Below, in pieces: positions 15,546 through 23,986 of a stretch of 40,377 nucleotides of DNA; positions within the stretch are counted from its first letter, which is position 1, and the number at the start of each line of letters is the position of its first letter. Location of the stretch: positions 3,432 to 43,808 of the forward strand of contig JABDGM010000030.1 of assembly GCA_013286045.1 (NCBI GenBank), written 5' to 3'. A model generated the notes under the pieces. The model did no database searches, had not been told where the DNA came from, and was given only the letters and a program-made list of their open reading frames with translations. The DNA is from Planctomycetota bacterium (GTDB taxonomy: Bacteria > Planctomycetota > Planctomycetia > Pirellulales > Lacipirellulaceae). The translations under genes and the position numbers were made by a program.

Positions 15546-16748
15546 GTGAAGACACCGATGCTAATCTGCCGCCCAACCGAAGTTCGACACAATCTCGCGA
15601 ATCTGCGAATGCTCGCAATGCTGTGCGCGTTCGTCGTGCCCATGGGAGCGCAATCAGCGCTGGGTGTAACTTTCATCAACGGCCTGGACGTTTACTCGGG
15701 CGATGGGTCTGTCAATTGGACAAGCGTAAAGAACGGCGGATACGCCTTCGCATTTGTCAAATGCGATGAGGGTGTCAACTCGGCCGATGCTCAGTTCGCG
15801 GCGAATATGTCCAACGCGAATGCGGCGGGCGTTTATATTGGGCCGTATCACTTCGCACACACTGAAAGTCTAAGTCCCGCGGGGACCGTGAAGTTTGATA
15901 ACTACACCGGCGGCGCGTTCTCGCCCACGGCCTCTGCGCAAGTCAATCGCGACGCTTACACCGATGCCACCTTGGAAGCGGTGGATTTCATCACAAAGAT
16001 CAAGCCGTACTACCTACAAACTGGCACGACGCACTATTTGCCCCCCGTTTCAGATATCGAGCAGGCGTTCATGCCGAATCTGACCCAGAGCCTGAAAACG
16101 CAATTCGTTTCCAACTGGGCGCAGTTATTTTCAGATACGGTCTTCAACGCACTTGGCGTGCGGCCGATATTGTACGTCAGCGAATCGAGTGCGAACGCGA
16201 ACTTCACGTCCGCCGTGGCCGGGCAGCAACCGTTTTGGATTGCCTGGTATAAGGGCACTGGCACGACCTCGCCGCCCGTGCAATCGAACACACCGAACTG
16301 GCCCGCCTGGTCGTTCTGGCAATGGAGCGACGGAACCGATTCGACTGCGATGGGCAACCCGGTGCCCGGCACCACCACCAATGTCGATCGCGATGTGTTC
16401 TCCGGCACAAGTGCGCAGCTGGCCGCAATGGCAGTGAAGCTATTGGCGGGTGATTACAATCACGACGGTGTCGTGGACATCAAAGACTATCTCGTGTGGC
16501 GCAACTCCGCCGGTTCCACCGTCCTCCTAGCGGCAGACGGCAACAACGACGGCGTCGTCAACGCGAGCGACTACACCTATTGGCGCCAACGCTTTGGCCA
16601 AAGCGCCGGCTCCGGCGCCGGCAGCGGCGAATTAACAAACGGCGCCGTGCCCGAGCCAACGACCGCCGTTTTGCTGTTCCTCACCTTTGTGTTTGGTTTT
16701 TCCCTCAGATCGCGAACGAAAACCTGCGTCCCCGCGCGCGATCGCTAA
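15546..16748 (+). CDS. Exported GH25 lysozyme-like muramidase, PEP-CTERM (second copy)
   Basis: A 400-residue GH25 protein beginning four bases after the GH18 stop. The start is GTG 15546 or ATG 15558. A hydrophobic signal segment lies at about residues 20-42. Catalytic-site residues are Asp48 in NGLDVYSGDGSVNW and Asp170/Glu172 in PPVSDIEQ. PFWIAWYKGTGTTSPP and SFWQWSD match the other copies nearly word for word. It differs by an insertion near residues 104-137 (SPAGTVKFDNY...) and by CDEG in place of ATEG. Dockerin-like GDYNHDGVVDIKDYLVWR and DGNNDGVVNASDYTYW precede VPEPTTAVL. It is likely translationally coupled to its neighbour. Confidence 0.88.
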   Translation: MKTPMLICRPTEVRHNLANLRMLAMLCAFVVPMGAQSALGVTFINGLDVYSGDGSVNWTSVKNGGYAFAFVKCDEGVNSADAQFAANMSNANAAGVYIGPYHFAHTESLSPAGTVKFDNYTGGAFSPTASAQVNRDAYTDATLEAVDFITKIKPYYLQTGTTHYLPPVSDIEQAFMPNLTQSLKTQFVSNWAQLFSDTVFNALGVRPILYVSESSANANFTSAVAGQQPFWIAWYKGTGTTSPPVQSNTPNWPAWSFWQWSDGTDSTAMGNPVPGTTTNVDRDVFSGTSAQLAAMAVKLLAGDYNHDGVVDIKDYLVWRNSAGSTVLLAADGNNDGVVNASDYTYWRQRFGQSAGSGAGSGELTNGAVPEPTTAVLLFLTFVFGFSLRSRTKTCVPARDR

Positions 16749-16774
16749 TTCCTCCCTACCTTTTGAGTAAGTGA

Positions 16775-17851
16775 ATGCCACACGACGTTTACAACATAGC
16801 GCATCGAGCCAAGAGCATATTGCTGTCCGTATTCATAGTTGTTGCCACGATCTTCGGTTCAGTGTCCGGCGTACAGGCGGTCACTTTCATCAACGGCTTC
16901 GATGTCTACACCGGCGATGGCGCCGTCAACTGGACCACCGTTAAGAACGCCGGTTACCAATTCGCGTTCGTCAAAGCGACGGAAGGCGTCAACTTCATCG
17001 ACTCGCGATTCACGACGAACATGACCGGCGCGCACAACGCCGGCGTCCTCGTTGGTCCGTACCATTTCACGCGCCTGGAAAGCAAGGACGGCGTCGCGTT
17101 CACAAGCTACAACGGCAATCCCTTTCCGGTTGGATCCGACCCTTACCTCGACGCAACGAGCGAGGCGGCGGATTTTATCCAATCCATCCGCCCGTACTAC
17201 ACCTCCGGAAGTTATCTGCCACCGGTTGCCGACGTCGAAACATTTCCAAGCTTCGGCACGACGGCGCTAAACAAGGCATTCGTTTCTAACTGGATACAAC
17301 TCTTCTCCGATTCGGTGCAGAATGCCATCGGAGTGCGTCCCATGATTTACACCAGCCAGTCGGCTGCCAACACATATTTCAATGCTACCGTGGCAGGTGA
17401 GCACAAACTTTGGGAGGCCGTTTGGAAAGGCACCGGCACAACCTCGCCGCCGACTCAAGCCAACACGCCCTCCTGGCCGCTCTGGACATTCTGGCAATGG
17501 AGCGATGGTGCAGATTCCATCGCGGAGGCGAGTCAAGTTCCGGGCACGTCGGTCAGCGTGGATCGCGACGTATTTGCGGGCACCACCGCACAGCTAAACG
17601 CCCTCTTGGTTCACCTCATTCCCGGCGACTACAACCACGATGGCCATGTCGACGGCGCCGATTGGACGGTTTGGCACAGCACGCGCGGTTCGATCGTCAA
17701 CTTGGCCGCCGACGGAAACAACAATCAAGTCGTCGATGCTGGTGACTACTCTATTTGGCTCGCCCACGTGCCCGAGCCGGGAACGGCGACGTTGGTTGCG
17801 GTGGGAATCCTCGCAGCAATCGGAACTCGCCCGAAGCGCAAGTTGCGCTAA
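16775..17851 (+). CDS. Exported GH25 lysozyme-like muramidase, PEP-CTERM (third copy)
   Basis: A 358-residue GH25 protein 26 nt after the second copy. The signal peptide ends near residue 35 (SGVQA). The active site is complete: Asp43 in NGFDVYTGDGAVNW and Asp153/Glu155 in PPVADVET; FVKATEG and FWQWSDG are conserved. It is closest by eye to the second copy (shared VTFINGxDVYxGDG opening) but lacks most of that copy's insertion. The dockerin-like pair is GDYNHDGHVDGADWTVW and DGNNNQVVDAGDYSIW, followed by VPEPGTATL. It ends the run. Three divergent copies suggest old duplications rather than recent amplification. Confidence 0.88.
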   Translation: MPHDVYNIAHRAKSILLSVFIVVATIFGSVSGVQAVTFINGFDVYTGDGAVNWTTVKNAGYQFAFVKATEGVNFIDSRFTTNMTGAHNAGVLVGPYHFTRLESKDGVAFTSYNGNPFPVGSDPYLDATSEAADFIQSIRPYYTSGSYLPPVADVETFPSFGTTALNKAFVSNWIQLFSDSVQNAIGVRPMIYTSQSAANTYFNATVAGEHKLWEAVWKGTGTTSPPTQANTPSWPLWTFWQWSDGADSIAEASQVPGTSVSVDRDVFAGTTAQLNALLVHLIPGDYNHDGHVDGADWTVWHSTRGSIVNLAADGNNNQVVDAGDYSIWLAHVPEPGTATLVAVGILAAIGTRPKRKLR

Positions 17852-17893
17852 AGCCGAACGTCGCGCACGTCGGACCCGCGCGAATGTGTTAGC

Positions 17894-17911
17894 AGCCGCA
17901 GTTATGCGGCT
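17894..17911. terminator. Hairpin between convergent genes
   Basis: AGCCGCA and TGCGGCT form a perfect 7-bp stem with a 4-nt loop. It overlaps the stop codon of the minus-strand membrane protein and lies 43 nt after the third GH25 gene. There is no T-tract, so termination is only suggested by position. Confidence 0.3.
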
Positions 17912-18642
17912 CGCCTTGAGCCAAGGCGTTGCGCGCTGAATTCGGCGAACGAGCTGCGCACCGCCGCTGCTCTCGCCGGCTGATCTAAGATCGCCCGCAC
18001 CTGCGCGATAGCGTATCGGCGGCATTGGTTACGCATTGCCGGCAAGCCAACGGCAGCGAAGATGAGTGCCCCGCCAAACGTTTGCAGTCCAATTTCATAA
18101 GTGCCGCTCGATACGAGTCCCAGACCCGCGAACACAAATACGACTGTCGCTTCGATCCCGACCCAAAACCAAGACCAGGAATCGAGCGCCTGCTCGACTA
18201 GTTTCGAGTCGATCTGCGGCTGCGAACCACTCACGTACGGGTAAAACGCCTGCCGCATGATCGTGTGACGGCGTTCGACCAGTTGCTCGTGAGTCAGTGC
18301 GTCAAAGTCAATTCCGAGCTGCGACGCAAACTCAGCGATGATCACATGAATATCAAAGGTTTCGCGAATCCCAAGCCAATCGGAGATTCGCGCATGCAGG
18401 CGAAAAATCCGCGTGAGAATTCCCACCGCCAGTGCTGGAAACAAATACCCACCCGGCATCGGCAGCGTTTTGCTTCCGCCAAATTCCACGTTGAAATCAA
18501 TCTGCCGCAGCCACGCGTCGAGGGCCGCATTGTTCATCCGCAACATCCATGCGGCTACCAGTGCGGAAACCGTGGTGAACCAGAAAATCCGGTTCAACAT
18601 CGATTGGTAATCGATAACTGGAGCGAGCGGGTTAAAGGACAT
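17902..18642 (-). CDS. Integral membrane protein, unknown function
   Basis: A 246-residue protein with about four hydrophobic spans: around residues 18-35 (IFWFTTVSALVAAWML), 66-80 (YLFPALAVGILTRIF), 160-178 (WFWVGIEATVVFVFAGLGL) and 186-202 (GGALIFAAVGLPA). A cytosol-sized soluble stretch between spans two and three (about residues 85-155) is charged and contains FDIHVIIAEFASQLGIDFDAL. The tail is Arg/Ala-rich. No family is recognised. It is on the opposite strand from both neighbours and looks like a single-gene unit. No strong ribosome-binding site is seen. Confidence 0.65.
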   Translation of the reverse strand: MSFNPLAPVIDYQSMLNRIFWFTTVSALVAAWMLRMNNAALDAWLRQIDFNVEFGGSKTLPMPGGYLFPALAVGILTRIFRLHARISDWLGIRETFDIHVIIAEFASQLGIDFDALTHEQLVERRHTIMRQAFYPYVSGSQPQIDSKLVEQALDSWSWFWVGIEATVVFVFAGLGLVSSGTYEIGLQTFGGALIFAAVGLPAMRNQCRRYAIAQVRAILDQPARAAAVRSSFAEFSAQRLGSRRAA

Positions 18643-18847
18643 CGGACCAATCGCGAAGCGAGTGCAATGTTCGAGCCGTTGTCAGCAAAACTCGGTTCTG
18701 CCGCCGGAAAATCGAGCCGCGAAGGGTACCAAATTTCGACCATCGCCTAAATGTCGATAGTCGGCCAAATTCGCGGCAATCGACTCCGCAAAATCGCCTA
18801 ATAGCTTCGCATTTCGCGACTTGCCGAGTGCTGCTAGCCAGCCTTCA

Positions 18848-20278
18848 ATGAATGGCATGAAAACCATCGCCCTCGCCTTGCTGCTAATAACTGCCCCTCT
18901 CGGCGTAAATGCAACGTGTGCTGAGGAAGCGGAAATCAATGCTGCGCTGCCGACGATCCCCGAGGCCAAATTCAACCTCACCGATTTCGGCGCGAAGAGC
19001 GACTCCAAATCGATGAATACCGAGGCGTTCCAAAAAGCCGTCGCGGCGATCGAAAATGCGGGCGGCGGGCATCTGATCGTACCCGCCGGCACGTACCGAA
19101 CCACCTCGTTCGAGCTAACAAGCCACATGGACTTGCACCTCGAAGCGGGCGCCACCATTAAGGCCTCCGAAAAGTTCGCTGATTACGGCATCCCCGACCC
19201 AAATGAACCGCCGCCCGCGAATGCCGATCAAACGGCGAGCGGCGAGAAAGGAAGCAGCGAAAAATCGAAAGGCGGCGATCCTGGCGTCGGACGCGAAAAG
19301 ATCCCCGCCCTCATCACCGGTTCCAAGCTGACGGACGTCGCAATTACAGGCGGCGGGACGATCGATGGCTCCGGCGCGGTGTTTTGGACTTGGTCTGACA
19401 AAGCGGCCCGCCGCTATCCGCCCGGTCGCCGGTTCGTGCCCCGGCCCGTCTTGGTTGCGCTCACAGGAATCGAGCGATTGCACGTTGATGGCGTCACGAT
19501 CACAAATTCTCCGAGCTTTCATCTCGTGCCGCGGAACAGTAAAGATGTCATGATCGAAAACATCCGCATCGTCGCCCCCAGCGACGCCCCGAACACCGAC
19601 GCGATCAACGTCGGCGGCGAGCGTGTCGTCATTCGAAAGTGCGAAATCGACAGCGGCGACGACAACGTCGCCCTTCAAAGCGGCTCGCATGACGTGCTGA
19701 TCGAGGACCTCACTTGCCTGCACGGCCACGGCATCTCGATCGGCAGCCCGACGGACAAGGGACTTAGCCACGTGATCGTTCGCCGCTGCTCATTCAACGG
19801 CACCGACAACGGCCTGCGCATCAAATCCTACCGCGGCCGCGGCGGCGAAGTGCACGACATTTCTTACTCTGATATCACAATGAAAAACGTGCGCCGGCCG
19901 TTCGACATCAACATGCGCTATAATGGCAACGCCAACACGCCGACCGACGTTGGCCCGCGTGAAGCCGAGCCTGGCCAAACTAAGGCCATCCCCAACTTCC
20001 ACGACATTCGCATCACCAACCTAACCGTCACGCGCTCCCCGCTCGCCGGTCGCATTCTCGGCATTCCCGAGCAAATGCCATACAACATTAAATTCACCAA
20101 CGCGAAGATTCAGTCCAATCGCGGCTTCTTGGTTCAGGACGCGAAAGACATCACGTTCGAAAACTGCCAGATCGACGCCGCGAACGGCCCGCCGCTCGTC
20201 CTTGATAACGCCACGGTCGATTGGAACGGAACCGCCAAAACTGGTACTGAAGGCGGCTCGGCAGCGTCATTCTATTAA
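18848..20278 (+). CDS. Exported GH28 polygalacturonase-like enzyme
   Basis: A 476-residue protein of glycoside hydrolase family 28, right-handed beta-helix enzymes that hydrolyse galacturonan in pectin. A signal peptide covers about residues 4-25. NLTDFGAKSD opens the fold. The four family signatures are present in order: NTD (249-251), GDD (270-272), GHG (293-295, in GHGISIGS) and RIK (324-326). The active-site aspartates are therefore retained. An odd low-complexity insertion rich in Pro, Gly, Ser and Lys lies at about 117-150. There is no PEP-CTERM tail. Starts at 18848 (MNGMK) or 18857 (MKTIALALLL) both fit; an in-frame TTG at 18821 is less likely. It stands alone, without other pectin genes nearby. 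Confidence 0.88.
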   Translation: MNGMKTIALALLLITAPLGVNATCAEEAEINAALPTIPEAKFNLTDFGAKSDSKSMNTEAFQKAVAAIENAGGGHLIVPAGTYRTTSFELTSHMDLHLEAGATIKASEKFADYGIPDPNEPPPANADQTASGEKGSSEKSKGGDPGVGREKIPALITGSKLTDVAITGGGTIDGSGAVFWTWSDKAARRYPPGRRFVPRPVLVALTGIERLHVDGVTITNSPSFHLVPRNSKDVMIENIRIVAPSDAPNTDAINVGGERVVIRKCEIDSGDDNVALQSGSHDVLIEDLTCLHGHGISIGSPTDKGLSHVIVRRCSFNGTDNGLRIKSYRGRGGEVHDISYSDITMKNVRRPFDINMRYNGNANTPTDVGPREAEPGQTKAIPNFHDIRITNLTVTRSPLAGRILGIPEQMPYNIKFTNAKIQSNRGFLVQDAKDITFENCQIDAANGPPLVLDNATVDWNGTAKTGTEGGSAASFY

Positions 20279-20345
20279 CTTTCATAATCTATCCTCAGCG
20301 GCGTATGAGCGCGTTAAAATGGATGGCCCTTTCCAGCCACTACGC

Positions 20346-20351
20346 AGGAGG
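20346..20351 (+). promoter_or_regulatory. Ribosome-binding site of the NTPase-pentapeptide gene
   Basis: A perfect AGGAGG lies eight bases before ATG 20360. It fixes the start of the long gene that follows. Few genes in this window have such a strong site. Confidence 0.75.
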
Positions 20352-20359
20352 CACGTGTT

Positions 20360-22225
20360 ATGGCCGTTGCCATCCCAGCATTCGCCGCCGTACGTCCGCG
20401 GGTGCGAGTCAGTCGCACGAGCGACATCCACTTGCTCGACGACATTGTCGTTGAATATGCGGAAGAGTCCTCAACCGGAATCATCGCAATTTCCGGCGGA
20501 CCTGGAAGCGGAAAGACCACCGCGCTCGCGCATCTCGCCGCGCTGCTGTCCCACCGTGACGACGTCTACTTTTTAGATGAACCTGCTCCCGGCGAATTGC
20601 AATCGTGCAACGGGCCAGGTCTCGTCGTCGCTGCCACTTCTCGCAACCTCGGAACTGGTATTGAATTCGTCTTGCAGCCTTGGAGCGCCGACGAGCTGAT
20701 CGAATACTTGCTCGCGGTCCACCACGACGACTGCCGTTCGGTGATGGCGCGGCTGGGCTCGGCTGCAAACCGCGGGTGGAGCCCGCAACTCGCGGCAATT
20801 GTCTTGAACGAATTCGCAACCGCCTACGAATTGCACGACATCAGCGACGCGCTCGTGGTCCACGTGCAGCAACTTTTAAAGGGCCCGAAGCAAGAGATGG
20901 CGGCGACTGAGTTTTGCCACGCGTCGCTTACTGGCGGTGTCGATTCGATCGTTAAAGCGGGCGATAAACTTGCCAAGGTCGGCTGCTCGGCAGCCATCTT
21001 AAAATTATTGCGCCACCAAGAAGTCCAGCTTCCGCTGGCCGCTTCACGCATTCTCGGCCTCATGCAGCACGGGAATTTCACGTATTTGGAGAAACGCCTT
21101 CCGCTCGACCTGATCGAAATCCTCGGCTGGCAATGTGGTGCGAACCTCGAGGCAATCACGCAGCTCCGCAAATCGCTTGCGCTGCGTCGTGCCAAAGCAG
21201 CCCACGCCATGGCCGCCAGCATCATGCTTGTCGCCGAACCAGCGTGGAGGCCGGAACACCCGTCCGAGCCCTGGCAATTCGCGAATGGCGTATTTCGCTC
21301 TGCCGCGTGGAACGGCGTTAATTTATTTCGCGCCAACCTCGAAGACAGTGATTTCTCGTATGCCACGTTGCGCGGTGCAAATCTGGAGTCAGCCTGTTTG
21401 GCCGGAGCTCAATTCGCCAGCGCGAACCTCCGCGACGCAAATATGATTCGCGTTGGTGCGGTCCGCGCGTCGTTTGCCGGCGCCGATTTAACCGGTGCGA
21501 AAGTCAGCGCTGCAGCGCTCGCCACCGCCGACTTTACAGATGCCAATCTATCCCAAGCCTCATTCGTGGCTTCCGATTTCGAGGGCGCAATCCTCACCGG
21601 CGCCTTAGCCTACGGCGCAAATTTCTCCCAAACGAAGCTGGCAAGAACGACTCTACACAACGCGGATTTAGGCGCCGCCGATTTTACAAGGGCGAATCTT
21701 ACCGGCGCGGATTTGCGAACCGCCTGCCTTAATGGAGCGTGTTTTGAAAATGCAGATTTGAGCCATGCCCAGCTCGAAGATGTGTACCTGGGACACGCCC
21801 AGTTCGAAAATGCGAACCTGAGTAACTCTCACTTAACGGGATCTACCTTCCCTGCAGCGAATTTCCGCGGCGCGATTTTAAGTGGCGCTGGGCTGGCAGA
21901 AATCGACTGGGAAGAAGCCGCCCTTTATAACGCCGACCTGAGCGGGGCGTCCTTTCACATGGGTTCATCGCGGAGCGGACTCGTCAACAGCCCGTACGCC
22001 TGCGAAGGAAGCAAAACGGGCTTCTACACAGACGACCTCGAGGACCTCACATTCAAACGGCCCGAGGAAGTTCGCAAAGCAAACTTGCGCGGCGCCGACT
22101 TGCGAGGCGTTAAAGCCGCGGGCGTCGACTTCTACCTCGTCGACCTGCGCGAGGCGATTCTCGACCCACCCCTTCGCGAACAGGCACGCGCAACTGGAGC
22201 AATCTTATTCGATCCAAGCGAATGA
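20360..22225 (+). CDS. P-loop NTPase fused to pentapeptide repeats
   Basis: A 621-residue protein without signal peptide. Walker A is GGPGSGKT at residues 46-53. A possible Walker B (DDVYFLDE) appears at 67-74, which is only about 20 residues on, so it may instead be a different strand. FVLQPWSADELIEYLL (104-119) resembles the sensor/helical part of AAA or STAND-type ATPases. Residues about 130-300 are helical and end in a His/Ala-rich stretch. From about 317 to the C-terminus run some 25 pentapeptide-like units (ANLRGADL, ANLTGADL), a right-handed quadrilateral helix; the run is broken near 525-565 by a Gly/Ser/Tyr-rich segment. Such architecture is known in signalling and some defence-type NTPases, but no effector domain is visible. 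It has a perfect ribosome-binding site. Function is not assigned. Confidence 0.82.
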   Translation: MAVAIPAFAAVRPRVRVSRTSDIHLLDDIVVEYAEESSTGIIAISGGPGSGKTTALAHLAALLSHRDDVYFLDEPAPGELQSCNGPGLVVAATSRNLGTGIEFVLQPWSADELIEYLLAVHHDDCRSVMARLGSAANRGWSPQLAAIVLNEFATAYELHDISDALVVHVQQLLKGPKQEMAATEFCHASLTGGVDSIVKAGDKLAKVGCSAAILKLLRHQEVQLPLAASRILGLMQHGNFTYLEKRLPLDLIEILGWQCGANLEAITQLRKSLALRRAKAAHAMAASIMLVAEPAWRPEHPSEPWQFANGVFRSAAWNGVNLFRANLEDSDFSYATLRGANLESACLAGAQFASANLRDANMIRVGAVRASFAGADLTGAKVSAAALATADFTDANLSQASFVASDFEGAILTGALAYGANFSQTKLARTTLHNADLGAADFTRANLTGADLRTACLNGACFENADLSHAQLEDVYLGHAQFENANLSNSHLTGSTFPAANFRGAILSGAGLAEIDWEEAALYNADLSGASFHMGSSRSGLVNSPYACEGSKTGFYTDDLEDLTFKRPEEVRKANLRGADLRGVKAAGVDFYLVDLREAILDPPLREQARATGAILFDPSE

Positions 22226-22235
22226 TCATCGCAGT

Positions 22236-22487
22236 TTGGGCAAAATGTCGCGCCACGCCCAAACAGGCACCTCGCTCGCCACCGACGGCAACGCGAACGG
22301 CGTCATCGACACCGGTGACTTCGACACCTGGCGCGCCAACTTCGGCCACTCAAGTCCTGCAAGCGCCTCCCTCGCCGCTGCCGCGGTACCCGAACCGATC
22401 AGTTTTGGGCTGCTAGTAATCGCGACCACCGTAGCACGGGCGCGCTCGCCGCGACGGAAAATCCATCGCGTGGTGTCCCGCAATTGA
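22236..22487 (+). pseudogene. Orphan 3' remnant of a dockerin/PEP-CTERM gene
   Basis: Immediately after the NTPase stop, in another frame, the sequence encodes QTGTSLATDGNANGVIDTGDF followed by DTWRANFG, a Ala/Ser linker, VPEPISFGLL, a hydrophobic span and a basic tail. This is the second half of a dockerin-like pair plus a complete PEP-CTERM signal, with no catalytic or signal-peptide part. The first half of the pair is missing, although SQFGQ in a neighbouring frame at 22229-22243 may be its trace. It is best explained as what remains of a larger exported-protein gene after deletion or insertion. A small real protein is unlikely because there is no export signal. Confidence 0.65.
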
Positions 22488-22516
22488 TGGGTTTTTGATT
22501 TGCAAGAAAACCCATC
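22486..22516. terminator. Perfect 10-bp hairpin after the PEP-CTERM remnant
   Basis: GATGGGTTTT (22486-22495) and AAAACCCATC (22507-22516) are exact reverse complements around an 11-nt loop, beginning at the remnant's stop codon. It may be the old terminator of the lost gene. The rest of the gap to 22632 shows no gene. Confidence 0.45.
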
Positions 22517-22632
22517 CTGGGGCCCATCTTGCAACGCCGCGCCGCATGCCCGGTTGTCCACTCGTGCAGCCGAACATATCCTTGAGGTTCGCTCGTGGGC
22601 CAACCAACGGGTCATAAAATCGGAGATTTTGA

Positions 22633-23910
22633 ATGTCTTGCCGTGCGTTGCAATTTGTCACGTCGTGCGCGTGTGTGTTACTTCTCGCCGTGATCGCTCG
22701 CGGCGCCGATAGTTGGCCAACATTTCGTGGGCCGCAGCGAACCGGCGTGTCGCCAGACAAAGGCCTGCTCACCGAATGGCCCGAAGGAGGCCCGAAGCTT
22801 GTTTGGAAAACAGCCGGCGCGGGCCGCGGCTATTCAAGCCTCGCGATTGTCGATGGCAAAATCTACACGCTCGGCGACGCGCCTTCCACCGCCGAAGATC
22901 AAGACGAGTATCTCGCCTGCTTCAACCAGGCCGACGGCAAACCCCTGTGGAAAACAAAAACCGGCCCGGCCTACCACGAAGGCCAACCTAATTGGCAAAG
23001 CTCACGCAGCACGCCGACCGTCGACGGCGATCGAGTTTACGTCATCACTCCGCTCGGCATGCTAATTTGCTGTAAAACCACCGGCGAAGAGCTGTGGCGA
23101 CATGATCTGAAAAAGGATTTCGACGGCAAGAAAGCCGATCAATGGGGATACAGCGAATCGGTGCTCGTCGATGGCGACCAGGTCGTCTGCACGCCCGGCG
23201 GCCCGACGAACACGATGGTCGCACTCGATAAGGCGACCGGCGAGAAGCGTTGGTCTGCCGCGCGCCCCGAGGACCGTGGCGCCGGCCACTCGTCGATCGT
23301 GATCGCGAATGTCGGCGACACGCGCGTGTACGTGCAAGAAACTGGCAGTGGCGCCATGGGCGTTCGCGCGAAAGATGGCAAGCTGCTATGGACGTTCGAC
23401 ATCGATAAAACCACCGCCGTCATTCCCACGCCCATCGTCCGAGACGACCTCGTGTTCTTCGACGCCGGCTATAATCGCGGCGGTGCTTTGCTGAAACAGG
23501 TTCCGGGCGCCGATGGCGATATCAAAATCGAAACCGTGTACCCACTTAAACCCGAGTTGAGCAACAAGCACGGCGGAGTCGTGCTCGTTGGCGATTACCT
23601 GTACGGAGATTCCGAAGACCGCGGCATCGTCTGGTGCGCCGAGCTGATGACGGGCAAAGTGGAATGGAAGTCGCGCGGCGCGGGCAAAGACTCGGCATCG
23701 ATCGTGGCCGCAGACGACCATTTGTATGTTCATTACGCCGACGGCACGATGGCGCTAGTGAACGCTTCCCCCAAGGCCCACGAAGAAATAAGCCACTTCA
23801 CTGTGCCCGGCAGTGGCGACCGCCCCAGCTGGTCTCACCCAGTCATCCTCGACGGCAAGCTCTACGTCCGCGAAGGTGACGTCATCGCGTGCTACGAAGT
23901 GCGCAAATAA
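22633..23910 (+). CDS. Exported PQQ-type beta-propeller protein
   Basis: A 425-residue protein with a signal peptide (about residues 1-24). The opening WPTFRGPQRTGVSPDKGLL is the WPxFRGxxRxG signature of a large planctomycete family. Repeated blades follow with the tryptophan-docking pattern of PQQ-like propellers: LVWKTAGAGRGYSS, GKPLWKTKTG, GEELWRHDL, GEKRWSAARP, GKLLWTFDI and GKVEWKS. These proteins resemble the propeller of quinoprotein dehydrogenases or BamB. Catalytic residues of a dehydrogenase cannot be assigned, so it may be a scaffold or an enzyme of unknown substrate. It is periplasmic or extracytoplasmic. It has no PEP-CTERM tail and faces a convergent gene. Confidence 0.85.
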   Translation: MSCRALQFVTSCACVLLLAVIARGADSWPTFRGPQRTGVSPDKGLLTEWPEGGPKLVWKTAGAGRGYSSLAIVDGKIYTLGDAPSTAEDQDEYLACFNQADGKPLWKTKTGPAYHEGQPNWQSSRSTPTVDGDRVYVITPLGMLICCKTTGEELWRHDLKKDFDGKKADQWGYSESVLVDGDQVVCTPGGPTNTMVALDKATGEKRWSAARPEDRGAGHSSIVIANVGDTRVYVQETGSGAMGVRAKDGKLLWTFDIDKTTAVIPTPIVRDDLVFFDAGYNRGGALLKQVPGADGDIKIETVYPLKPELSNKHGGVVLVGDYLYGDSEDRGIVWCAELMTGKVEWKSRGAGKDSASIVAADDHLYVHYADGTMALVNASPKAHEEISHFTVPGSGDRPSWSHPVILDGKLYVREGDVIACYEVRK

Positions 23911-23936
23911 TCAGGCGGCGTTTGACTCAGAAGTGA

Positions 23937-23970
23937 GATGGGTGCGTCGCCCGCGGCGACCGAACCCATC
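23937..23970. terminator. Hairpin between convergent genes, related to the one at 40158
   Basis: A near-perfect stem (GATGGGTGCGTCGCC with GGCGACCGAACCCATC) has a 3-nt loop and lies between two converging stop codons. The right arm matches the hairpin at 40158-40187 almost exactly. There is no T-tract; it may act on both strands or be a dispersed palindrome. Confidence 0.5.
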
Positions 23971-23986
23971 CCACGCTTAAGCCTAA

